DNA of 64,000 bases from Sharpea azabuensis DSM 18934 (GCF_000702165.1 NZ_JNKU01000004.1:29548-93547); one strand, 5' to 3'; shown: positions 54,686-63,714, counted from the first letter of the stretch. Notes: a model not told the origin generated them from the letters alone. Program-made: numbers and translations.

Positions 54686-55487
54686 TAGCTTCCTCACTAT
54701 AAATTCCCTTTAAATTGACATTATGCATCATTGGACCACTGCCAGCCCCTAGATCTAACATTGCACTAAGAGCTAATGAAAGATAATCTTTTGCCCTCTG
54801 TATGCTTTCTTGAATTGTAAAGCCTTTGGCAAGATTAGCAGCGATGGCACTTGAGAGTGTACAGCCTGTGCCATGGGTATTATTGTTGGGGATTCTTTTA
54901 CCATAGAACCACTGATATGTATTGTTGATATAGAGTAAATCATTGGCATCATTAAGCTGGTGACCACCTTTACATAATACAGCACAGCCATATGTATCAT
55001 AGATCTTATTAGCTGCTTTAAGCATATCCTTGCTACTTGTGATCTTCATATGAGAGAGAACTTCTGCTTCAGGAATGTTAGGTGTAATAAGATTGGCAAG
55101 GGGAATAAGTTCTTCTTTTAATGTATGAATTGCCTCATCACTAATGAGCTTTGCCCCGCTAGTCGCTACCATTACTGGATCAAGCACTATATTTTTTGGA
55201 TGATAGTATTGTAGTTTTGTAGCAATCACATGAATCAAAGCAGACTGACTGACCATGCCAATCTTAACTGCATCAGGGTAAATATCTTCAAATACAGCAT
55301 CTAACTGGGCTTCTAAAAATGCTGGCGTACTATCAAGTACAGCACGCACACCGGTCGTGTTTTGGGCAGTGAGGGCAGTGATGACGGATTCACCATAGAC
55401 ACCATTCATACACATTGTTTTTAAATCAGCCTGAATACCAGCTCCCCCACTAGAGTCTGAACCGGCAATTGTAAGTGTCACTTTCAT
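54675..55487 (-). CDS. thiD: Hydroxymethylpyrimidine/phosphomethylpyrimidine kinase
   Basis: Phosphorylates HMP twice to HMP-PP. 270 residues, ribokinase fold: MKVTLTIAGSDSSGGAGIQADLKTM, FEDIYPDAVKIGMVS, LDPVMVATSGAKL, and the anion hole NNTHGTGCTLSSAIAANLAKG with its catalytic Asp/Cys region. It overlaps the HAD gene by 4 bases, within the thiM-thiE-HAD-thiD-cytX operon. Confidence 0.95.
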   Translation of the reverse strand: MKVTLTIAGSDSSGGAGIQADLKTMCMNGVYGESVITALTAQNTTGVRAVLDSTPAFLEAQLDAVFEDIYPDAVKIGMVSQSALIHVIATKLQYYHPKNIVLDPVMVATSGAKLISDEAIHTLKEELIPLANLITPNIPEAEVLSHMKITSSKDMLKAANKIYDTYGCAVLCKGGHQLNDANDLLYINNTYQWFYGKRIPNNNTHGTGCTLSSAIAANLAKGFTIQESIQRAKDYLSLALSAMLDLGAGSGPMMHNVNLKGIYSEEANDE

Positions 55488-56134
55488 AATATATTTCCTT
55501 CTTTCAATTGATTTATGAGTTCGTAAAAGTTTATGGCATCAAAATCAACAATAGCTTTAATCGCATTATTGTCTTTCCAACTTGCCTCATCATATATATG
55601 TGCAACAAGAAAAGAAGCATTCTTAGCACTTCTGATAGCTATATACGTATCTTCAACAACTAAGATATCTTGATTATTTAAATGAAGATCATGAGCGATA
55701 TTAAGATAGATATCAGCTGTTCTTTTGGAAGCACAGGCATAAGCTTTTTGAAAATAATGGTAAACATGTAATCTTTTTAGTGCTTTCTTGATGAGTTGGA
55801 GATGTCCTGTTGTGGCCATGATAATGGGAATATGATATTGGGAGATTAACTCTAAGAAGTCTTTCGCCCCACTCTTTAATTGCACTTGATGAAGATAGAA
55901 TGCTTCAAGTTCATTAATAAGTCCTGCTTTTATTACTTTTTCTGTTTGTCTGAGGTGATAGTGTTCTTTTAAATAATGTGTTGCTTCATCAAAACTCATG
56001 GGAAAAAGAATTGTATTGAGATGCACATTGGCTTGAATGCCTAATGAGGCAAGATAGCGTTTGCCTAAGTCTTCCCATATAGGCATTGAATCCAACAATG
56101 TACCATCGATATCCATAATGACAGCTTTAATCAT
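55484..56134 (-). CDS. HAD-superfamily phosphatase in the thiamin operon
   Basis: 216 residues from the ATG at 56134 (AGGAAG before it), overlapping the thiE end by 8 bases. Motif I AVIMDIDGTLLDSMPIWEDLGKRY, motif II MATTGHL, motif III lysines in KKAYACASKRTADIY, motif IV VVEDTYIAIRSAKNA. Its place between thiE and thiD suggests a thiamin-pathway substrate: thiamin monophosphate (to be re-phosphorylated by a thiamin kinase) is the best guess. Other small phosphates are possible. Confidence 0.8.
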   Translation of the reverse strand: MIKAVIMDIDGTLLDSMPIWEDLGKRYLASLGIQANVHLNTILFPMSFDEATHYLKEHYHLRQTEKVIKAGLINELEAFYLHQVQLKSGAKDFLELISQYHIPIIMATTGHLQLIKKALKRLHVYHYFQKAYACASKRTADIYLNIAHDLHLNNQDILVVEDTYIAIRSAKNASFLVAHIYDEASWKDNNAIKAIVDFDAINFYELINQLKEGNIL

Positions 56135-56777
56135 AAAGCATCTTCCTAGTCTCTTCTTTAAGCTCAATGCATGCTTGTTTAATATCATTTTGAGCAAAGA
56201 TAGCAGAAATGACAGCTATACCAACAATGCCACTATGCTTCAGTTGATGAACATTTGATTTACTAATCCCCCCAATCGCAATAACAGGTATATGAACAGC
56301 TTCACAAATGGCATGAAGAGTATCCATGCTGACATTCTTTGCATCAGCTTTACTGCCAGTTGGGAAAATAGCGCCAACACCTAAATAGCTTGCTCCACAC
56401 TTTTCTGCCGCAATAGCTTCTTCTACCGTCTCTGCCGATACACCAATGATTTTAGTGGGTCCTAAAAGTGCACGGACATTTCCTGCTTCCATGTCTGATT
56501 GTCCGACATGAACTCCATCAGCATTGATTTCTTTGGCCAAAGCAACATCATCATCAAGGACAAAAGGCACATGATAAGCTTTACAAAGTGCTTGAATATC
56601 TATTGCTTCTTGTAAAAAGGCATCATGACTTAAAGCCATATCATCTTTTTCTCTTAATTGAATGAAGGTTGTTCCACCCTGAATAGCTTCCTCAACCGCA
56701 TCATGTAATGATTTATTTTTGAGCCAATGTCGATCAGTGACACCATAAAGCATTAAAGCCTCTTTAACGCCATTCAT
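56127..56777 (-). CDS. thiE: Thiamine-phosphate synthase
   Basis: Joins HMP-PP and THZ-P to thiamin phosphate. 216 residues, TIM barrel: LYGVTDRHW, EEAIQGGTTFIQLREKD, the pyrophosphate site DGVHVGQSD, YLGVGAIFPTGSKADA and PVIAIGGISKSNV. I start at the ATG at 56777 (MNGVKEAL), preceded by GAGGAAGG inside thiM; it overlaps thiM by 14 bases. Confidence 0.94.
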   Translation of the reverse strand: MNGVKEALMLYGVTDRHWLKNKSLHDAVEEAIQGGTTFIQLREKDDMALSHDAFLQEAIDIQALCKAYHVPFVLDDDVALAKEINADGVHVGQSDMEAGNVRALLGPTKIIGVSAETVEEAIAAEKCGASYLGVGAIFPTGSKADAKNVSMDTLHAICEAVHIPVIAIGGISKSNVHQLKHSGIVGIAVISAIFAQNDIKQACIELKEETRKMLYD

Positions 56778-57585
56778 AACGTGCACCTTCCTCTAGTGTT
56801 TTACCATCCATATGATAAAGCGCATCAATGATATGATTACGATAACTTGCATTACCTTCTCCTTCAGTTAAATAGCGATAGCCGATTTCTCCAGCTAAGC
56901 CCATTGTACAAATTGCGGCTGCAGCAGCTTCAAGCTTGTTGTCGCTATTAGCGGCAAGAAAAGCGGTCATGATTCCAGAAAGCATACAGCCAGTACCAGT
57001 AATGCGGCTCATTTCTTTACGGCCATTATAAATGATAAAGCAGTGTTCACTATCTGCAACAAGGTCAATGGCACCGGTGATGGCAATGATTTTATTGGTC
57101 TTTTTTGCATAGTTCATTGTGAAATGAACCATCTCGTTCATATTATCCTGTGTCACGACATCAGCTTCACTGGCATCTACTCCTTGTGTTGAAGCAGCAC
57201 CAAGTGCCAACGCCTTAAGCTCAGAGACATTACCACGAACAACATCAAAAGCAATCTCATCCATCAAGGAAGCGGCAGTGGCGCTACGCAAAGAAGAAGC
57301 CCCAGCACCAACAGGGTCAAGAAGTAAAGCATGATGAAGTTCACTCGCCTTTTTACCAGCAATCTTCATGGCTTCAATGGTATGCTTGTTGAGGGTACCA
57401 ATATTGATATTGAGGCCATCACAAATACTAGTAATCTCCTCAACCTCTTCTCCTTCATCAGCCATAATTGGACTTGCCCCAATCGCAAGCAGGGCATTCG
57501 CAACATCGTTTACCGTAACATAGTTCGTGATATTGTGAATGAGCGGTTTCTTCTTTCTGACATTTTCTAGACAATCTTTAAACAT
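56764..57585 (-). CDS. thiM: Hydroxyethylthiazole kinase
   Basis: Salvages the thiazole moiety. About 273 residues: PLIHNITNYVTVNDVANALLAIGASPIMADEGEEVEEI, NIGTLN, LLDPVGAGAS, RGNVSELKAL, and the catalytic Cys in ITGTGCMLSG. I start at the ATG at 57585, 8 bases after GGAGGG. It is the first gene behind the TPP riboswitch. Confidence 0.95.
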   Translation of the reverse strand: MFKDCLENVRKKKPLIHNITNYVTVNDVANALLAIGASPIMADEGEEVEEITSICDGLNINIGTLNKHTIEAMKIAGKKASELHHALLLDPVGAGASSLRSATAASLMDEIAFDVVRGNVSELKALALGAASTQGVDASEADVVTQDNMNEMVHFTMNYAKKTNKIIAITGAIDLVADSEHCFIIYNGRKEMSRITGTGCMLSGIMTAFLAANSDNKLEAAAAAICTMGLAGEIGYRYLTEGEGNASYRNHIIDALYHMDGKTLEEGARYEWR

Positions 57586-57617
57586 ATACATATCCCTCCT
57601 TCAAGAGCTCTTGTGAC

Positions 57618-57650
57618 GAAAAAAGCGCATCACCAAATAAGTGATACGCT
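57618..57650 (-). terminator. Riboswitch-controlled terminator before thiM
   Basis: Minus strand AGCGTATCAC-TTATTTG-GTGATGCGCT followed by six T residues, between the TPP aptamer and thiM. Confidence 0.85.
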
Positions 57651-57662
57651 AAAAAAACATGT

Positions 57663-57747
57663 GTTATCCCTACGTTGGCATTATCCAAATCAGGTCAAAG
57701 GGTTTAAGACACATATGTCTATTCTCAGCAAGATAGCTCCCCTATCA
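57663..57747 (-). ncRNA. TPP riboswitch (THI box)
   Basis: Minus strand: GATAGGGGAGC, CTGAGA, ACCCTTTGACCTGATTTGG and ATAATGCCAACGTAGGGA are the conserved THI elements in order. The terminator just downstream indicates transcriptional control by thiamin pyrophosphate of thiM-thiE-HAD-thiD-cytX. Confidence 0.95.
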
Positions 57748-57761
57748 ATTGTCTACTCTAT

Positions 57762-57789
57762 TTTATATCTTGTTGGTAATAGGTGTCAA
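57762..57789 (-). promoter_or_regulatory. Promoter of the thiamin operon
   Basis: Minus strand TTGACA, 16 bases, TATAAA, just upstream of the TPP riboswitch. Confidence 0.75.
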
Positions 57790-57812
57790 TGTATCCTGAA
57801 ATTGGTATTTCA

Positions 57813-57841
57813 TTGACATGAGGGTTTGAGTTTGTTAAAGT
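57813..57841 (+). promoter_or_regulatory. Promoter of metG
   Basis: TTGACA, 17 bases, TAAAGT, followed by the T-box leader. It is back to back with the thiamin promoter, 24 bases away. Confidence 0.75.
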
Positions 57842-57847
57842 TAGGAG

Positions 57848-58052
57848 GTAAAAGCAAGGAACAGAAGAGATTAAGGGTATCCTTTTAGAGAGTCTATGGC
57901 TGGTGGAAATAGATAGGAGAACTTATGAAGATGAACTGGGAGCTGCTGCTTCTAACAGGAGTAGACGTTAACTCGCGTTAAGAGAATGAGAGTCCGCAAG
58001 GAAATAAAGGTGGTACCGCGAGCAATTCGTCCTTTTGTGAGGGCGTTTTTTT
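57848..58052 (+). ncRNA. T-box leader of metG (methionine specifier)
   Basis: Stem I begins around AGGTAAAAGCAAGG with the distal GGCTGGTGGAAATAG; an ATG specifier (57931-57933, in GATGAAC) matches Met-tRNA. The conserved T-box sequence AGGTGGTACCGCG (58009-58020) base-pairs with uncharged tRNA. The competing terminator CGTCCT-TTTGTG-AGGGCG with T-run is at 58028-58052. Confidence 0.93.
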
Positions 58053-58074
58053 ATACAATAAAGGGGATGACAGA

Positions 58075-59997
58075 ATGAAAGACAAAAAGAATTTTTATCT
58101 TACAACAGCCATTACATACACATCTGGTAAACCTCATATCGGTAATACCTATGAGATTGTTCTAAGTGATGCAATTGTAAGACATAAGAGACAGGAAGGC
58201 TATAACACATATTTCCAGACAGGTACTGATGAACATGGTATCAAGATTGAAAAGAAAGCGAAGGAAGCAGGTCTTGAACCAAAGGCATATGTTGATAAAG
58301 TATCAGCTGAAGTCAAACGTATCTGGGATTTAATGGATACAAGCTATGATCACTTCATCAGAACAACGGATGAATATCATGTCAAGCAAGTCCAGAAAGT
58401 CTTTAAGAAGCTCTATGATCAGGGTGATATTTATCTTGATTATTATGAGGGCTATTATTGTGACGCTTGTGAATCTTTCTTTACCGAAAGTCAGCTCGTT
58501 GATGGTAAGTGTCCTGACTGTGGTGGTGAAGTGCATTTAGCGAAAGAAGAAGCTTATTTCTTCAAGCTTTCTAAATACCAGGATCGTTTATTACAGTATT
58601 ATAATGACCATCCTGAATTCATTGAACCTGAAAGTAGAAAGAATGAGATGATCAATAACTTCCTTAAGCCAGGCTTACAGGATCTTTGTGTATCAAGAAC
58701 TTCATTTAAGTGGTCCATTCCTGTTGATTTTAATCCAAAGCATGTTGTTTATGTATGGATTGATGCTTTAATCAACTATATAACTGGTCTTGGTTATGAT
58801 GTTGATGGAAATAATGGTGAACTTTATAATGAATTCTGGCCTGCTGATGTCCATGTTATTGGTAAGGATATTGTTAGATTCCATACGATTTACTGGCCTA
58901 TTCTATTAATGGCTTTAGATTTACCTTTACCTAAACAGGTCTTTGGTCATCCATGGTTATTAATGGGTGAAAGCAAGATGAGTAAGCATCTAGGTAATGT
59001 CATTTATGCGGATGACTTGGTCGAGATGTTTGGTGTTGATGCGGTTAGATATTATCTCTTGCATGAAATTCCATATGACAATGATGGTTCAATTACTTGG
59101 GACTTGTTGATTGAACGTATTAATGGTGATCTTGCCAATATTCTTGGTAACCTTGTTAATCGTACACTTGCTATGAGCAATAAGTATTTTGGTGGTATTG
59201 TGGAAGATCGTGGAGTTAGTGAACCCGTTGATGATGAACTGAAACAGACAGCTCTCAATATGGTGCCTAAGTTCAATAAACTGATGGATGAATATAAGCT
59301 TGCGAAAGCTATTGATGAAATCTTTGTCTTATTAAGACGTACAAACAAGTATATTGATGATACAACACCATGGGTTCTTGCCAAGGATGAAAGCAAGAAA
59401 GATCGTCTTGCGACAGTCCTCTATAACTTAACAGAAGCAATTCGTTTCGCAGCTGTCACATTAGAGTCCATCATGCCTTCAACAAGCAAGAAGATATTAG
59501 ATATGATCAATACAGATCAAAGAGACTTACTCAAGCTTGATACATTTGGTCTCTATCAGTCAGGTACAAAAGTCACTGATCATCCAGAAGTACTCTTTGC
59601 CCGCTTAGATCCAAAAGAAGTCATGGCTAAGGTCGAAAAACTTAATCCACCAAAACCAGTTGTTGAAAAAAAGAAAACACCAGAAATCACAATTGATGAT
59701 TTTGGTAAGATGGAATTGGTTGTTGGTGAGGTTGTCAAATGTGAAAAGCATCCAAATGCCGATAAATTGCTTGTTTCACAAATTAATGTTGGTGATGAAA
59801 CAAAGCAGATTGTATCAGGCATCGCTGATGCCTATAAACCTGAAGACTTTGTTGGAACTAAGGTTATTGTTGTGAATAACTTAAAACCTGCAAAGCTAAG
59901 AGGTGTGGAATCACAGGGCATGATTCTTGCTGGTGGCAAGGGCAAGAAGCTTAAAGTCGCAACGGCTGATTTACCTGTTGGCACAATTATTCATTAG
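58075..59997 (+). CDS. metG: Methionyl-tRNA synthetase
   Basis: 640 residues. Class I motifs: HIGN (KPHIGNTY) and KMSKH (GESKMSKHLGN). One zinc knuckle is visible in the connective peptide (CDACESFF...GKCPDC). The C-terminal tRNA-binding (EMAP/Trbp111) domain is ITIDDFGKMELVVGEVVKCEKHPNADKLLVSQINVG to the end. The start ATG at 58075 is preceded by AAAGGGGATGACAGA. Control by the T-box couples expression to uncharged Met-tRNA. Confidence 0.96.
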   Translation: MKDKKNFYLTTAITYTSGKPHIGNTYEIVLSDAIVRHKRQEGYNTYFQTGTDEHGIKIEKKAKEAGLEPKAYVDKVSAEVKRIWDLMDTSYDHFIRTTDEYHVKQVQKVFKKLYDQGDIYLDYYEGYYCDACESFFTESQLVDGKCPDCGGEVHLAKEEAYFFKLSKYQDRLLQYYNDHPEFIEPESRKNEMINNFLKPGLQDLCVSRTSFKWSIPVDFNPKHVVYVWIDALINYITGLGYDVDGNNGELYNEFWPADVHVIGKDIVRFHTIYWPILLMALDLPLPKQVFGHPWLLMGESKMSKHLGNVIYADDLVEMFGVDAVRYYLLHEIPYDNDGSITWDLLIERINGDLANILGNLVNRTLAMSNKYFGGIVEDRGVSEPVDDELKQTALNMVPKFNKLMDEYKLAKAIDEIFVLLRRTNKYIDDTTPWVLAKDESKKDRLATVLYNLTEAIRFAAVTLESIMPSTSKKILDMINTDQRDLLKLDTFGLYQSGTKVTDHPEVLFARLDPKEVMAKVEKLNPPKPVVEKKKTPEITIDDFGKMELVVGEVVKCEKHPNADKLLVSQINVGDETKQIVSGIADAYKPEDFVGTKVIVVNNLKPAKLRGVESQGMILAGGKGKKLKVATADLPVGTIIH

Positions 59998-60002
59998 AAA
60001 TG

Positions 60003-60032
60003 AGATCTATCACTTTAGTGGTAGGTCTTTTC
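60003..60032 (+). terminator. Terminator of metG
   Basis: AGATCTATCACT pairs with AGTGGTAGGTCT (two G-T pairs), then TTTTCTTTT. Confidence 0.8.
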
Positions 60033-60051
60033 TTTTGAATTTTGAAAAAGA

Positions 60052-60105
60052 TTGAAGGGAGCTAGAGTGAATGATAAAATTATGTTAGTTGGAAATCCAA
60101 CTAAC
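60052..60105 (+). promoter_or_regulatory. Promoter and palindromic operator of the MarR-NrdG gene
   Basis: TTGAAG (60052), 17 bases, TAAAAT (60075-60080). The perfect inverted repeat GTTAGTTGGA-AA-TCCAACTAAC (60084-60105) lies over the expected start point, directly before the GGAGG ribosome-binding site. It is the natural operator for autoregulation by the MarR domain of the product. Confidence 0.75.
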
Positions 60106-60116
60106 GGAGGCATCAC

Positions 60117-61256
60117 ATGGATAAAAGTACGGATTTGCTGGTGAATAATTCTATTCTTTATCGTTGTACACAAAAATACTATGATCAGCAGCTAGCACAA
60201 TATGATGTTGGTTATGGCCAGGTTGTCTATCTTATCATGATTTATGAGCATGAGGGCATTACCATGAAGGAGTTAGCCAAAATGGGCTCTTTTGACAAAG
60301 GTACAATCACAAAGGCTATCAGCAAGCTTGAAAAGCTTCACTATGTACGTCTAGAAGAGAATGTGAAAGACAAACGTTCAAAACTTCTCTATACAACTGA
60401 TCAAGCTAAAGAACTGATTACGAAAATCTATTTAGTAAGAAAAGAATGGTGGGAACACCTTAATAATGGCTTAGATGTCGAAAGTAGTGATTTATTCGCA
60501 GAAGTGATGCAGAAAGTTGTCGACAAAGCACAAAGCTATACGGATATTGAAAATGAAGCGGTGCATTTCTTTGGCTTACAAAAATTAACATTACTGGATT
60601 ATCCTGGGAAGATGGCTTGTACGCTTTTTACCGGTGGATGTAATATGAAATGCCCTTTTTGCCATAATTCGGAATTGGTCTTTTTACCAGAAAGTATGAT
60701 GGAAATTAATCAAGATGATATTGATCAGTTCCTTGATAAACGTCAAGGATTGCTTGAAGGTATTTGTATTACTGGTGGTGAACCACTCATTCATCCAGGC
60801 TTAAAAACAGCTATTGCGAAGATGAAAGCAAAGGGCTATAAGATTAAATTGGATACTAATGGGACTTATCCTGACTACTTGAAGGAACTTATTGAAGAAG
60901 GCCTTGTGGACTATGTCGCCATGGATATCAAGAATGCCCCGGCAAAGTACGCCATGACTGCTGGTGTTGAACAGCTCAATCTTGATGCAATTGAAGCAAG
61001 TATGCACTATCTTATGGAAAATCATATTCCTTACGAATTCCGCACAACAATCGTAAAAGAATTTCATGAAAAAGAAGATATTGAGTCAGTTGGAAAATGG
61101 ATCAAAGGGGCTAAATCCTATTATCTACAAAATTTTGAAAATAATGAACATGTCATAGACAATAGCTTACATGCAGTAAAAAAAGAAGTATTAGAAGACT
61201 ATAAAAAAATCCTTTTACAATATGTTGAACATGTTGAAATAAGAGGCGTTGAATAG
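60117..61256 (+). CDS. nrdG: MarR-NrdG fusion: regulator joined to anaerobic ribonucleotide reductase activase
   Basis: 379 residues. Residues 1-140 are a MarR winged helix (QLAQYDVGYGQVVYLIMIYEHEGITMKELAKMGSFDKGTITKAISKLEKLHYVRLEENVKDKRSKLLYTT). Residues 150-379 are a radical-SAM activase: FTGGCNMKCPFCHN (CxxxCxxC), ITGGEPLIHPG, KLDTNGTYPD. NrdG generates the glycyl radical in NrdD; normal NrdG has no DNA-binding domain. The activase part resembles the NrdG-like subgroup (pflA-type folds). It overlaps nothing and is 11 bases before nrdD. Confidence 0.88.
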   Translation: MDKSTDLLVNNSILYRCTQKYYDQQLAQYDVGYGQVVYLIMIYEHEGITMKELAKMGSFDKGTITKAISKLEKLHYVRLEENVKDKRSKLLYTTDQAKELITKIYLVRKEWWEHLNNGLDVESSDLFAEVMQKVVDKAQSYTDIENEAVHFFGLQKLTLLDYPGKMACTLFTGGCNMKCPFCHNSELVFLPESMMEINQDDIDQFLDKRQGLLEGICITGGEPLIHPGLKTAIAKMKAKGYKIKLDTNGTYPDYLKELIEEGLVDYVAMDIKNAPAKYAMTAGVEQLNLDAIEASMHYLMENHIPYEFRTTIVKEFHEKEDIESVGKWIKGAKSYYLQNFENNEHVIDNSLHAVKKEVLEDYKKILLQYVEHVEIRGVE

Positions 61257-61267
61257 GAGTTGATTAT

Positions 61268-63637
61268 ATGTATAAAGTTGTGAAGAGAGATGGCAGTGTG
61301 ACCGACTTTGATATCAATAAGATATCTCGGGCAATTGAGAAAGCCTTTCAATCACTAAGCAAACATACCCATCCTTCCGTTATTGATATGTTGGCGTTAA
61401 GAGTGACAAGTGATTTTGAAAAGAAGATTAAAAATGATTTGATTGCTGTAGAAGATATCCAGGATTCAGTCGAAGCTGTATTGTCACAATCAGGTTATGG
61501 TGATGTCGCAAAAAGCTATATTCTCTATCGTAAACAAAGAGAAAAGGTTAGAAATATGAAATCAACAATTCTTGACTACAAGGATCTTGTTGATAGCTAT
61601 GTCAAAGCAACAGACTGGCGTGTCAAAGAAAACTCAACAGTAACATATTCTGTTGGCGGTTTAATTCTTTCTAATAGTGGAGCGATTACCGCAAACTATT
61701 GGTTAAGTGAAATCTATGATGATGAGATTTCAAATGCCCATCGTTCCGGTGATTTTCATATCCATGATTTATCGATGCTGACTGGTTATTGTGCCGGTTG
61801 GTCACTTAAGCAGCTTATTTGTGAAGGTCTGGGTGGCATTCCAGGTAAAATCACTTCTAAGCCTGCCAAGCATCTGGCAACATTATGTAATCAAATGGTG
61901 AATTTCTTGGGGATTATGCAGAATGAATGGGCAGGTGCTCAGGCTTTTAGTTCTTTTGATACATATTTAGCACCATTTGTGAAAACGGATCATTTGAATT
62001 ATGATCAGGTTAAGAAATGTATTGAATCCTTTATTTATGGTGTGAATACACCATCAAGATGGGGAACTCAAGCCCCCTTCTCTAACATCACACTGGATTG
62101 GGTCGTTCCAAATGATTTAGCTGAACTCAATGCGATTGTTGGTGGGAAAGAAATGGATTTTCGTTATAAAGATTGTCAAGCTGAGATGGATATGATCAAT
62201 AAGGCCTTTATTGAAGTCATGGTCGAAGGAGATGCAAATGGGAGAGGCTTTCAGTACCCTATTCCAACCTATTCCATCACCAAGGACTTCGATTGGTCAG
62301 AAACAGAGAATAATAAGTTATTATTTGAAATGACAGCAAAGTATGGAACACCCTATTTCTCAAACTATATCAATAGTGACATGGAGCCTAGTGATGTAAG
62401 AAGTATGTGCTGTCGCTTGCGTTTGGATTTACGTGAATTGAGAAGAAAATCCGGTGGTTTCTTTGGTAGTGGTGAATCGACGGGATCAGTAGGCGTTGTG
62501 ACAATTAATTTGCCAAGAATTGCCTATTTGGCTGAAGATGAAGAGGATTTCTATAAACGTCTTGATCATATGATGGATTTAGCAGCACGTTCATTAAAGA
62601 TTAAACGCGATGTTATTACAAAGTTATTAGAAGAAGGGCTTTATCCTTATACAAAGCGTTATCTAGGAAGTTTCAATAATCATTTTTCGACCATTGGTTT
62701 AGTTGGTATGAATGAAGCTGGATTGAATGCGAAATGGTTAAAAGCCGATTTAACACATAAGGAAACACAAATCTTTGCGAAGAATGTTTTGAATCATATG
62801 CGTGAAAGATTGGTGAAGTATCAGGAACAGTATGGTGATCTCTACAATCTTGAAGCAACCCCAGCTGAATCAACAGCCTATCGTCTTGCGAAACATGATA
62901 AAGAGAAATACCCAGGTATCATAACAGCAACAAAAAGTGATACACCTTATTATACAAATTCATCACATTTACCAGTAGGTTATACAGATGATATTTTTGA
63001 AGCATTAGATATCCAGGATGAACTTCAAACGCTTTATACATCCGGAACGGTCTTCCATGCATTCTTAGGTGAGAAATTGCCGGATTGGCGTGGAGCAATG
63101 ATGCTTGTAAGAAAGATTGCGGAAAACTATCGTCTTCCTTATTATACAATATCCCCTACTTATTCTATTTGTGAGGAACATGGCTATCTTGCAGGAGAAC
63201 AGCCAGTTTGCCCTATTTGTGGAAAACCGACAGAAGTTTGGAGCCGTATTACAGGATATTATCGTCCGGTGAAGAACTGGAATGCTGGAAAGACACAGGA
63301 ATGGCATGAAAGAAAAACATATGATATGGGACATTCTGTATTAAAAGGTAGAGATCTGAAAGTAGAAAAAGAAGTACATCAAGAACATCTACAACCTCAT
63401 GAAAAAGAAAGATTATATCTCTTCACAACAAAAACATGTCCAAACTGTCGTATTGTGAAAAAGATGTTAGCTGAAGCCAATATTCCTTATGAACTCATTG
63501 ACGCAGAAGAAGAAGTAGAATTAACGCGTCGATTCTCCATTATGCAGGCACCAACACTTGTTGCGGTAACGGATAAACAATATAGAAAATATACAAATGC
63601 ATCAAATATAAGGAAGTATATTGAATCGAGTAAATAG
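61268..63637 (+). CDS. nrdD: Anaerobic ribonucleoside-triphosphate reductase with C-terminal glutaredoxin domain
   Basis: 789 residues. N-terminal ATP-cone (MYKVVKRDGSVTDFDINKISRAIEKAF, 1-90) for allosteric control; catalytic barrel; Zn site CEEHGYLAGEQPVCPICG near the C-terminus, then the glycyl radical loop WSRITGYYRP. After about residue 705 a glutaredoxin-like domain is fused (RLYLFTTKTCPNCRIVKKMLAEANIPYELIDAEE), with a CPNC redox pair. That suggests reduction by a thiol carrier and not by formate. The upstream MarR-NrdG protein activates it. Together they supply dNTPs without oxygen. Confidence 0.95.
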   Translation: MYKVVKRDGSVTDFDINKISRAIEKAFQSLSKHTHPSVIDMLALRVTSDFEKKIKNDLIAVEDIQDSVEAVLSQSGYGDVAKSYILYRKQREKVRNMKSTILDYKDLVDSYVKATDWRVKENSTVTYSVGGLILSNSGAITANYWLSEIYDDEISNAHRSGDFHIHDLSMLTGYCAGWSLKQLICEGLGGIPGKITSKPAKHLATLCNQMVNFLGIMQNEWAGAQAFSSFDTYLAPFVKTDHLNYDQVKKCIESFIYGVNTPSRWGTQAPFSNITLDWVVPNDLAELNAIVGGKEMDFRYKDCQAEMDMINKAFIEVMVEGDANGRGFQYPIPTYSITKDFDWSETENNKLLFEMTAKYGTPYFSNYINSDMEPSDVRSMCCRLRLDLRELRRKSGGFFGSGESTGSVGVVTINLPRIAYLAEDEEDFYKRLDHMMDLAARSLKIKRDVITKLLEEGLYPYTKRYLGSFNNHFSTIGLVGMNEAGLNAKWLKADLTHKETQIFAKNVLNHMRERLVKYQEQYGDLYNLEATPAESTAYRLAKHDKEKYPGIITATKSDTPYYTNSSHLPVGYTDDIFEALDIQDELQTLYTSGTVFHAFLGEKLPDWRGAMMLVRKIAENYRLPYYTISPTYSICEEHGYLAGEQPVCPICGKPTEVWSRITGYYRPVKNWNAGKTQEWHERKTYDMGHSVLKGRDLKVEKEVHQEHLQPHEKERLYLFTTKTCPNCRIVKKMLAEANIPYELIDAEEEVELTRRFSIMQAPTLVAVTDKQYRKYTNASNIRKYIESSK

Positions 63638-63668
63638 TCCCAGATAAAACTGGGATTATTTTTTTGAA
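63633..63668 (+). terminator. Terminator of the nrdG-nrdD operon
   Basis: AATAGTCCCAG-ATAAAA-CTGGGATTATT then T residues, at the nrdD stop codon. Confidence 0.85.
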
Positions 63669-63685
63669 TATTTTTAATTTTTTGC

Positions 63686-63714
63686 TTGCATTATATTATT
63701 ATGCGTGGTACTAT
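63686..63714 (+). promoter_or_regulatory. rRNA operon promoter
   Basis: TTGCAT, 17 bases, TACTAT with an extended -10 (TGG before it), 120-odd bases ahead of 16S. The leader that follows holds the hairpin GTCCC-GAGA-GGGAC (63724-63737) and a GAGAGAGC/GCTCTC element close to the mature 5' end. Confidence 0.8.
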
